From the NCBI GenBank assembly GCA_019117495.1, contig DWZP01000008.1, forward strand, positions 1-64,000: a stretch of 64,000 nucleotides of DNA, read 5' to 3'. This document shows positions 58,018 through 64,000 of the stretch, in pieces. The notes under the pieces were generated by a model. That model did no database searches. It was not told the origin of the DNA and saw nothing but the letters and a program-made list of their open reading frames with translations. The stretch's first letter is position 1. Every line of letters begins with the position of its first letter. Made by a program: the position numbers and the translations under genes. The DNA comes from Fusicatenibacter_A intestinipullorum (lineage in GTDB: Bacteria; Bacillota; Negativicutes; Acidaminococcales; Acidaminococcaceae).

Positions 58018-58962
58018 TTATTTACCTGCCTTTCTTAAGCGCGGGTCAAGATGATTATAGGAAATATCAACGATAAGGTTAATTACCATATACATCAGCG
58101 CTATCCACAGCACTATGCCCTGCACCAGCTGAAAATCGCGGTAAATAATTGATTGTACGGCAAGGTAGCCAAGCCCCGGCCACGAAAATACTATTTCAAC
58201 AACGGCCGCGCCGCCCAAAAGGTTGCCAAAGGATAAGCCCAGCAGGGTAATCAGCGGCAGCATGGCGTTCGGCAGAACTTCCTTCCATAAAATATGGTTT
58301 TCGCTCATGCCGCGGGCACGCGCGCCGACAACATAATCCTGGTTAAGCTCTTCAAGCACCGTTGCGCGCACCTGGCGGGTGTATTTGGCCGCCATAACTA
58401 TGCCCAGCGTTAAAGCAGGCAGCACCAGCGTTTCGGGACTTACGCGCCCGCCTACAATAGGCAGCAGGCCAAGTTTCAGCCCGAAAATCCACAGCAGCAT
58501 CAGGCCCATCCAAAAGTTAGGTACCGATACGCCAACGAAAGTAAGCCCGCGCACCATATAATCGAACCAGCTGTTGTGCTTAACGGCGCTGTAAATACCT
58601 GCCGGTATGGAAACCAGAAGCATAAAAACCGTTGATGCCACGGCAAGTATTACCGTTGCAGGCAGGCTGTGCATTAATTCTTCTATAACAGGCTTTTTAA
58701 CCATGTATGAAAACCCAAAATCTCCCTGAACCACCCTTCCGAGCCAGTCGAGATACTGGAAGATAAACGGCTTGTCCAATCCCAGTTCATGGCGCAGCGC
58801 TTCAACTTCCTGCTGGCTTACAACAATATCCTCGTTGCCGGCAATCATCTGGCGCACAGGGTCGCCCGGCGACAGCATTACCAGCGCAAAGGTAATAAAG
58901 CTGATGCCCAGAAGCACAAGCACTATCTGCCCAATGCGCCCTAACAACTGTTTATTTGACAA
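58018..58962 (-). CDS. ABC permease (DppB/NikB type)
   Basis: A 314-residue permease, first gene of the operon. Six membrane helices; marks are VMLSPGDPVRQMIAG near 27 and the EAA-type loop ARGMSENHILWKEVLPNAML. No ATG fits. TTG at 58962 (MSNKQLLG...) has GGGAG about 9 nt upstream; TTG at 58983 is further from any ribosome site. Transcription enters through riboswitch 2. Confidence 0.88.
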   Translation of the reverse strand: MSNKQLLGRIGQIVLVLLGISFITFALVMLSPGDPVRQMIAGNEDIVVSQQEVEALRHELGLDKPFIFQYLDWLGRVVQGDFGFSYMVKKPVIEELMHSLPATVILAVASTVFMLLVSIPAGIYSAVKHNSWFDYMVRGLTFVGVSVPNFWMGLMLLWIFGLKLGLLPIVGGRVSPETLVLPALTLGIVMAAKYTRQVRATVLEELNQDYVVGARARGMSENHILWKEVLPNAMLPLITLLGLSFGNLLGGAAVVEIVFSWPGLGYLAVQSIIYRDFQLVQGIVLWIALMYMVINLIVDISYNHLDPRLRKAGK

Positions 58963-58991
58963 AACACACCACTCCCTAACCAAAACTCCTG

Positions 58992-59040
58992 ATAACCAAA
59001 ATAAAACTCCCTGCCATTTAAGTTTGGCAGCAGGGAGTTT
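58992..59040 (-). terminator. Riboswitch 2 expression-platform terminator
   Basis: AAACTCCCTGC pairs perfectly with GCAGGGAGTTT (59004-59014 with 59030-59040), then TTTATTTT on the minus strand. Lies between aptamer and permease start. Confidence 0.85.
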
Positions 59041-59078
59041 ACAAACGCTTAAGTTTATTTTAGTTCTCTTGCTACCAT

Positions 59079-59202
59079 GCCGTCACACGCAGCACCGGAA
59101 AGCATTAAAGGCAGGCTGCTGACTTGCAAAGCTGCTTACAGCGGCGGGACCGTACCGATTTTGCACCGGGTTTCCATTTTAAGCCACAAGGCACCTTTAA
59201 CC
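59079..59202 (-). ncRNA. Cobalamin riboswitch 2
   Basis: Minus strand aptamer with GGAAACCCGGTGC, GCCGCTGTAAGC and the B12-box end GCAAGTCAGCAG. P1 is TTAAAGG/CCTTTAA (about 59105-59112 with 59193-59200), followed by a kissing-loop-type hairpin to 59079. It controls the five-gene nickel/peptide-type importer. Confidence 0.9.
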
Positions 59203-59226
59203 AGTTTATTCAATTATCATGTTTTA

Positions 59227-59255
59227 ATTTTAGCACTAATTACTAATAAAGTAAA
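59227..59255 (-). promoter_or_regulatory. Promoter of riboswitch 2 operon
   Basis: -35 TTTACT (59250-59255), 17-bp spacer ending AGTGC, -10 TAAAAT (59227-59232). Confidence 0.65.
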
Positions 59256-59293
59256 TAATTTTTTTGTTAAAAATTTTAATTAGTATTTTATAC

Positions 59294-59315
59294 GGTATAC
59301 CCGTATGGGTATACC
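59294..59315. promoter_or_regulatory. 22-bp palindromic operator candidate
   Basis: GGTATACCC-GTAT-GGGTATACC, with the 18-bp core TATACCCGTATGGGTATA repeated at 61004-61021. Its centre is 49.5 bp upstream of the -35 edge. It resembles CsoR/RcnR-family metal-sensor sites (TACCC...GGGTA). Confidence 0.6.
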
Positions 59316-59437
59316 TCCCTAAAAGTGCAAAACCTGCACCGCCTTGCGGATAAAGCTTATCGGGCAGCAGTCCGCAAATATTTTGCTTATGCTGCGTATG
59401 CCTTATCCCGGCAGTACAGGTAATTTAATTTAATTTA

Positions 59438-60676
59438 TCAGAACATAATTTTCAGACGGCTCCAGAGCACCTGGTCATCCAGTCCGCTTTCCTTACCTTC
59501 AAGGTCATAGTAATGCAGCTGGTAAACCATGTTTTTGGCAAGAGTTACGCCGCCGCCGACCATATAGCCTTTAAAGCCTTCATCTACATAGTAACTCCAG
59601 TCGCCCGGGTACATGGTATGTGCCACAAAAGTACCTGCGCCCTGGTCATAGTAATTGGCAAACAGACCCCATGTGCCGGGTTTGTTTTTATCGGCACCTT
59701 TGTAATTAAGGCCTACAACATAACCGTTGGTGTCAACGTCTTTATACTTGGAATTATCCCTTAAATCAATATCTGAATCAAGGTAAGTTGCCGCCAAAGT
59801 AAAATCACCGAATTTATAATTGGCGCTTAAATTCCATATGCCATTATCCGTGCCTGTTTTTGCACTGTTATCTATACCGTAACTTTCAATAGAAGCTAAA
59901 GCATCCTGAAATTTATCATAACCGCCAGAAAGGCTTAAATTGCCAACTTTACCGCCAACAGATGCGCCCCACATTTTATCATAGCCATAATCAGTGGGAA
60001 TACCGTAATAAGCGGTAAGTTTTACATTCTTGCCGTAAGACAGCTCAATTTTTTCGGCAGTATCATCATAAATAAAACCATTGCCTGCATAGTGGTCTGT
60101 TTTACCGGCAATTACTTTTGCACCGCCAATTTTGCCGTTTACATAAGCCTGATTGAATTTCAGGGTATCGTCACCGCTGCTGTTTTTAAGGCTCTGGTTA
60201 TTTTCAAAACGCCCGGTATAGCTCCAGTCCTCATTAATATTGCCGTTTACAAAAATACGGCTGCGCAGGCGGTGCTGTGCTACTTTGCCTTTAGTTTTCT
60301 GCATATCGCCATTTCTGTCGCCGTATTCATAACGGATTTGCCCGGTAATGCGCACGTTATCTGCTTTCTTTTCCAAGTTTGCTACACGCACGCCAAGTCT
60401 GTCGAGCTCACCGGCAAATTCTGCTGCAAGTTTGTCTACGTTTGCGCCCTTCGCCATTGCTTTGGCTACAATCTGCGCCATTTCATAGCGCGTCATCAGC
60501 CTGTCGCCGCCGTAAGTGCCGTCAGGGTAACCTTCCACCACGCCTTCTGCAGCGAGTTTGTTCACGGCGTCATAAGCCCAGTGCCCTGCCGGTACATCGC
60601 TGAAAGGATTTGCCGCATACGCGGAAGCGGTAATTCCCATCGCTATCGTCATTGCTAAAAGTAAAGTTTTTTTCAT
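59438..60676 (-). CDS. SLH-domain outer-membrane porin
   Basis: A 412-residue Negativicute-type porin with a signal peptide about 1-21. One SLH domain (FSDVPAGHWAYDAVNKLAAE near 25-44, TRYEMAQIVAKAMAKG) anchors it to peptidoglycan-linked polyamines. A short coiled coil follows near 85-105 (FAGELDRLGVRVANLEKKAD), then a beta-barrel of alternating aromatic/Gly strands to the C-terminal MF. The last strand (QVLWSRLKIMF) matches the scar at 47481-47551. Expression is controlled by cobalamin riboswitch 3, suggesting a channel for cobalt or corrinoids. SD AAGGAGG is right after the riboswitch terminator. Confidence 0.9.
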   Translation of the reverse strand: MKKTLLLAMTIAMGITASAYAANPFSDVPAGHWAYDAVNKLAAEGVVEGYPDGTYGGDRLMTRYEMAQIVAKAMAKGANVDKLAAEFAGELDRLGVRVANLEKKADNVRITGQIRYEYGDRNGDMQKTKGKVAQHRLRSRIFVNGNINEDWSYTGRFENNQSLKNSSGDDTLKFNQAYVNGKIGGAKVIAGKTDHYAGNGFIYDDTAEKIELSYGKNVKLTAYYGIPTDYGYDKMWGASVGGKVGNLSLSGGYDKFQDALASIESYGIDNSAKTGTDNGIWNLSANYKFGDFTLAATYLDSDIDLRDNSKYKDVDTNGYVVGLNYKGADKNKPGTWGLFANYYDQGAGTFVAHTMYPGDWSYYVDEGFKGYMVGGGVTLAKNMVYQLHYYDLEGKESGLDDQVLWSRLKIMF

Positions 60677-60690
60677 TAAAATTCCTCCTT

Positions 60691-60730
60691 AAAAAGTAAA
60701 ACCGTCCCCGGTTTTTCGGAAACGGTTTTT
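60691..60730 (-). terminator. Riboswitch 3 expression-platform terminator
   Basis: AAAACCGT pairs with ACGGTTTT (60698-60705 with 60722-60729), with inner CCGG pairing, then ACTTTTT. The porin ribosome-binding site follows at once. Confidence 0.8.
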
Positions 60731-60775
60731 ATGCAAAGATACATTAACGCCTTAATGCGCAATTATCAATACATA

Positions 60776-60917
60776 CCCGTCTCCCGCAGGCTAAGCTAAA
60801 TGCTTATGTGCAGCAATCTGCTGGCTTGGGCTTAACCAAAACCTGCCTGCATAACAGGCATGCCCTTACAGCGGCGGGACCGCACCGGCTTTGCACCGGT
60901 TAACATTACTGCACAAC
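60776..60917 (-). ncRNA. Cobalamin riboswitch 3
   Basis: Minus strand aptamer with CCGGTGCAAAGCCGGTGC, GCCGCTGTAAGG, an expanded side stem (GCATGCCTG/CAGGCAGG-like), and AAGCCAGCAG as the B12 box end, a variant of AAGTCAGC. P1 is TGTGCAGTAAT/ATTGCTGCACA (60905-60915 with 60807-60817). It controls the SLH porin. Confidence 0.88.
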
Positions 60918-60934
60918 AATATTAACCTGGTTAT

Positions 60935-60963
60935 ATTTTAGCACTACTTCTCATTAATGTAAA
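60935..60963 (-). promoter_or_regulatory. Promoter of riboswitch 3 and porin
   Basis: -35 TTTACA (60958-60963), 17-bp spacer ending AGTGC, -10 TAAAAT (60935-60940). Confidence 0.65.
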
Positions 60964-61003
60964 TACACTATCAGTAAATTTTACTATTTAATTTTATATA
61001 TCG

Positions 61004-61021
61004 TATACCCGTATGGGTATA
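61004..61021. promoter_or_regulatory. 18-bp palindromic operator candidate
   Basis: TATACCCGTATGGGTATA, identical to the core at 59296-59313 and with its centre again 49.5 bp from the -35 edge of the downstream promoter. Confidence 0.6.
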
Positions 61022-61026
61022 AAAAT

Positions 61027-61056
61027 AAACCCCGGAACTTTTTAATTCCGGGGTTT
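61027..61056 (-). terminator. Terminator of ppsA
   Basis: AAACCCCGGAA pairs with TTCCGGGGTTT (61027-61037 with 61046-61056), then TTTATTTTTATA on the minus strand. Confidence 0.85.
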
Positions 61057-61085
61057 ACAGGTATTACACCGCTTTATTGATAAAA

Positions 61086-63464
61086 TTACCAGTCAAGGTT
61101 TTCGGTTTCAACGCGGCCTCTGCCGGTAAGGGCATCCAGCATAATGCGCTGTTCAAGCTGTGCGGCAAGTTTTTTGGTAAATTTAACGGTATCCGGGTTT
61201 ACGGACATGCTGTCGATACCGCTCTTAATGAGGAATTCGCAGAATTCAGGATATACGCTCGGTGCCTGGCCGCAGATGGAAACGGTTTTGCCGTCTTTAT
61301 GGGCTACTTCGATAAGGTGGCGGATTGCACGGCGTACTGCCAGATTGCGTTCGTCATAAATATGGGATACGGTGTCGTTGTCACGGTCGCAGCCCAGAAT
61401 CAGCATGGTAAGGTCGTTAGAGCCGATGGAGTAACCGTCAACATATTTGTTGAACTGGTCGGCAAGAATAATATTGGAAGGAATTTCTGCCATCAGCCAT
61501 ACTTTAAAGTCTTTGCCGCGTACAAGGCCTTCGCCTGCCATAATGGCGGTAACTTTTTCACATTCTTCCACGTTGCGGCAGAACGGAATCATTACGTTAA
61601 GGTTTTTCAGGCCGAATTCTTCGCGTACTTTGCGTACTGCCTGGCATTCCAGTTTGAATGCTTCTACATATTTCGGGTCATAGTAACGGGAAGCGCCGCG
61701 CCAGCCAAGAAGTGCGGAAGGTTCATACGGCTCAAATTCGTCGCCGCCCTTCAAATCGCGGTATTCGCTGGATTTGAAATCGCTGAAGCGCAGGGTTACC
61801 GGACGCGGAGCCATTGCCTGGCATACCTGGCGGATGCCTTCGGCAAGCTGGTCAACAACTTTTTCCGGATGGCCGGTTTTAATAAGATACAGCGGATGTT
61901 CATGAATGTAAGTGGTCCAGATAAATTCTTCGCGCATCAGGCCAATGCCGTCGCAGGGCAGTGCGGAATATTTTTCTGCAAGGTCCGGGTCACCGAGGTT
62001 CATGTAAATTTTGGTGCCGGTCGGCGGGAAGTATTCGGCAACGGGAGCAGCAGCCTGAGCCTGTGCTTCCGGTTTCTTTTCTTCCAGAATGCCTTCATAT
62101 ACAACGCCATGGGTTGCGTCAACGGTTACATCAATGCCGTCGGGAACGGTAGTGGTTGCAGCTTCACCGCGGCTCTTGGTGCCTACGATACATGGAATGC
62201 CAAGCTCACGGCTTACAATGGAAGCGTGGCAGGTCATTCCGCCGCTGTCGGTTACAATGGCTTTAGCTTTCTTCATAGCCGGTACCCAGTCAGGAGCGGT
62301 CATTTCGGTTACGAGGATTTCGCCTTCCTTGAACTCGTCGATATGGGACGGGTCGAGGATAACGTGAGTGCGGCCGGATACAAGGCCCGGGCTTGCGGGC
62401 AGGCCTTTAACGATAACCTTGCGGTCGGCAGCTGCTGCTTTTGCTTCAACTTTAGGTTTGTTTTCTTTATTGCGGCGGCTCCATACGGTTTCGGGGCGTG
62501 CCTGGAGAATCCAGATTTTGCCGTTGCGGGAATCAATGCCCCATTCCATATCCATATAGCAGCCATAATGTGCTTCAATTTTTTTAGCGTAGCCTGCAAG
62601 TTCAAGAATCTGTTCGTCGGTAAGGGTCTGAACATTGCGTTCTGCTTCCGGTACGGGCAGTTCTTCGCAGTCGCCGCCTTCTTTGCGCACAAGCATAACG
62701 TCCTGCTCGTTTACGCAGCGGTCAACAATTTTATTTTCTGCTTTGGAAACGGTGTAGTTATCCGGGGTAACGGTACCCTGTACAACATATTCGCCAAGGC
62801 CGAAAGCAGCTTCAATAAGGATGTTGCTGTCGTCGCCGGTAGCAACGTTAACGGTAAACATAACACCGGCGGCTTTGCTGAATACCATCATTTGAATAAC
62901 TGCGCTGAGAGCTACTTCGATATGGTCGAAGCCCTGTTTTTCACGGTAGTATACGGCGCGGTCGGTAAAGCAGGAAGCATAGCATTCCTTAACTTTCGCA
63001 ATAATGTTTTCTGCGCCTTTTACGTTAAGGTAAGTATCCTGCTGGCCTGCAAAGCTGGCATCCGGCAGGTCTTCTGCGGTTGCGCTGCTGCGTACTGCAA
63101 CATAAGGTTCAGCTTCGCCAACTTTTTTGCCCAGTTCTTCATAAGCTGCGGCAATGGCTGCTTTTAAATCTTCCGGCATTTCTTCTGCCATAATGGCTTC
63201 GCGCAGGCGTGCGCTTACGTCGCGCAGCAGAGCGCTGTTTTCAACGTCGGTAAGTTCAGCCAGGATAGCCTGCATTTTTTCTTTCAGGCCGCTCTTTTCA
63301 ATAAAATATCTATAAGCATATGCAGTAGTTGCAAAACCATACGGTACAGGTACATCAGTTTTAGATGTCATTTCACCAAGAGAGGAAGATTTGCCGCCTA
63401 CAATGGCAACGTCGCCTCTTTCCATTTGCTCGAACCAGAGAAGAAATTCTTTTTCCTTATTCAT
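61086..63464 (-). CDS. ppsA: Phosphoenolpyruvate synthase
   Basis: A 792-residue PEP synthase (EC 2.7.9.2) making PEP from pyruvate and ATP for gluconeogenesis. The N-terminal ATP-grasp part has VGGKSSSLGEMT and AVRSSATAEDLPDASFAGQQ then DTYLNVKG. The swivelling phosphohistidine domain has DSGGMTCHASIVSRELGIPC near 410. The C-terminal TIM barrel ends in YSIGSNDLTMLILGCDRDN and SICGQAPS. The length and layout fit PpsA better than pyruvate phosphate dikinase. AAAGGAG precedes the ATG. Monocistronic. Confidence 0.95.
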   Translation of the reverse strand: MNKEKEFLLWFEQMERGDVAIVGGKSSSLGEMTSKTDVPVPYGFATTAYAYRYFIEKSGLKEKMQAILAELTDVENSALLRDVSARLREAIMAEEMPEDLKAAIAAAYEELGKKVGEAEPYVAVRSSATAEDLPDASFAGQQDTYLNVKGAENIIAKVKECYASCFTDRAVYYREKQGFDHIEVALSAVIQMMVFSKAAGVMFTVNVATGDDSNILIEAAFGLGEYVVQGTVTPDNYTVSKAENKIVDRCVNEQDVMLVRKEGGDCEELPVPEAERNVQTLTDEQILELAGYAKKIEAHYGCYMDMEWGIDSRNGKIWILQARPETVWSRRNKENKPKVEAKAAAADRKVIVKGLPASPGLVSGRTHVILDPSHIDEFKEGEILVTEMTAPDWVPAMKKAKAIVTDSGGMTCHASIVSRELGIPCIVGTKSRGEAATTTVPDGIDVTVDATHGVVYEGILEEKKPEAQAQAAAPVAEYFPPTGTKIYMNLGDPDLAEKYSALPCDGIGLMREEFIWTTYIHEHPLYLIKTGHPEKVVDQLAEGIRQVCQAMAPRPVTLRFSDFKSSEYRDLKGGDEFEPYEPSALLGWRGASRYYDPKYVEAFKLECQAVRKVREEFGLKNLNVMIPFCRNVEECEKVTAIMAGEGLVRGKDFKVWLMAEIPSNIILADQFNKYVDGYSIGSNDLTMLILGCDRDNDTVSHIYDERNLAVRRAIRHLIEVAHKDGKTVSICGQAPSVYPEFCEFLIKSGIDSMSVNPDTVKFTKKLAAQLEQRIMLDALTGRGRVETENLDW

Positions 63465-63518
63465 GTCCGTTACTCCTTTGTAATATACTTTTAGGGTTGC
63501 ACCCTTAATATAGTGTAT

Positions 63519-63547
63519 ACTATATCACACTTGTGTATTATATTCAA
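63519..63547 (-). promoter_or_regulatory. Promoter of ppsA
   Basis: -35 TTGAAT (63542-63547), 17-bp spacer, -10 TATAGT (63519-63524). Small inverted repeats (ATAGT-N4-ACTAT at 63510-63523 and AGGGT-N3-ACCCT just downstream) overlap the -10 and leader and could be operators. Confidence 0.55.
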
Positions 63548-63578
63548 GCTGTTTTAAAAATTTCTCCAAACATTTTAC

Positions 63579-63612
63579 AAAAGCCCGCCATTTTATTATG
63601 ACGGGCTTTAAA
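63579..63612 (-). terminator. Terminator of the TRAP permease gene
   Basis: AAAGCCCG pairs with CGGGCTTT (63580-63587 with 63602-63609), then TTTTGT on the minus strand. Confidence 0.7.
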
Positions 63613-63627
63613 TTAAACTATTTTAAA

Positions 63628-64000
63628 TTATTTAGGGTTTTTACGGCTCCACAGATAACCGATTGCCATTAAAACAACACCGGCAACGTCGGTATACAGG
63701 CCCGGGTCGATAAGGCCGAGGCCGCCGAAGAAGAACAGGCAGCGCTGCAGGAAGCTAAGATGGCGTGTAAAGTACGCGCCCATTGCCGCAGCAACGCCAA
63801 CCATGCCCAAAATAGCCGTGCAGCAAGAGAATACAACGCCGAACGGGGTAGCGTTAATCATCAGAATTTCAGGCGACAGTACAAAGATGTACGGAATGAT
63901 GAACGCCGCAATAGCCAGTTTGGAAGCGTTGATACCGGTACGCAGCGGGTCGCCGCCGGAAATACCGGAACCGGCGTAAGCTGCCAGAGCAACCGGCGGG
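63628..64000 (-). CDS. TRAP transporter permease (4TM/12TM fusion type), 3' end only
   Basis: The open frame continues past base 64000, so only the last 124 codons are visible. They contain PVALAAYAGSGISGGDPLRT then GINASKLAIAAFIIPYIF, a conserved segment of the large subunit of TAXI-type fused TRAP permeases, followed by two or three hydrophobic helices and the tail YLWSRKNPK. Family members take up organic acids or amino acids with a TAXI binding protein. A start at 63861 would truncate this conserved block and is not the real start. Confidence 0.85.
   Translation of the reverse strand, partial: PPVALAAYAGSGISGGDPLRTGINASKLAIAAFIIPYIFVLSPEILMINATPFGVVFSCCTAILGMVGVAAAMGAYFTRHLSFLQRCLFFFGGLGLIDPGLYTDVAGVVLMAIGYLWSRKNPK

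Noticed and set aside
61077..63167. A 696-codon open frame on the plus strand
   Set aside because: It is the mirror of ppsA on the opposite strand. It is Phe/Cys/Ala-rich with no domain and no ribosome site, whereas ppsA has all catalytic motifs.
61086..63464. Pyruvate phosphate dikinase for the ppsA gene
   Set aside because: Length near 790 residues and motif layout match PEP synthase; PPDK is about 880 residues with a different N-terminal insert.

Overview
The window looks like chromosome of a diderm Firmicute, most likely a Negativicute and perhaps Acidaminococcaceae (Phascolarctobacterium-like). The placement is inferred from the gene mix. Firmicute-type genes (mutS2, SpoIID/LytB, a CD1871A-type CXXC peptide with its NapH/TlpA partners) sit beside outer-membrane genes (two autotransporters, an SLH-domain porin and the scar of a second porin). 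No 16S gene is inside the window. No phage, insertion sequence or CRISPR array was seen.

Layout. 1-266: tandem promoters and leader that probably feed an rRNA operon lying before base 1. 359-6748: a LysR/YeiH divergent pair, a class A PBP, a TGS-fused nucleoside kinase and a small HTH protein. 6833-10526: an autotransporter with a C7/G7 tract inside its promoter spacer, facing a sigma-70-like gene broken at an A8 tract; both look able to switch by slippage. 10603-22000: lysC-aminotransferase-cyuA, then gltX-I42 inhibitor-zapA-U32-mutS2. 22143-25464: an ATP-grasp/lipoprotein pair like ygiC/ygiB, a DEAD-box helicase with a terminator-like leader, and a small membrane protein. 25531-35599: one long minus-strand operon, yebC-ruvCAB-queH-spoIID-queA-tgt-yajC-cyclo-ligase-secDF. 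35783-37254: CXXC peptide, NapH-like ferredoxin and TlpA.

37297-37667 holds a candidate type I toxin-antitoxin locus: a 33-residue membrane peptide, an antisense RNA with its own promoter and terminator, and matching 5' and 3' ends of the toxin mRNA. It is followed by a second autotransporter whose Shine-Dalgarno sequence is locked in a perfect 8-bp hairpin.

41939-61021 is dominated by three cobalamin riboswitches on the minus strand. They precede (1) an exported cobaltochelatase CbiK with a BtuFCD/FhuBCD-like importer and an ABC-2 exporter, (2) a nickel/peptide-type ABC importer, and (3) an SLH porin. Together these look like a cobalt or corrinoid acquisition regulon running from outer membrane to cytoplasm. 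Riboswitch 1 is separated from cbiK by a 71-bp deletion scar of another porin. Riboswitches 2 and 3 share an 18-bp palindrome at exactly the same distance from the promoter. Between these blocks lie tRNA-Asp, tRNA-Gly and tRNA-Trp, an AlkA-type glycosylase, a His-rich metal P-type ATPase and glpK. The window ends with ppsA and the 3' end of a TRAP transporter permease.
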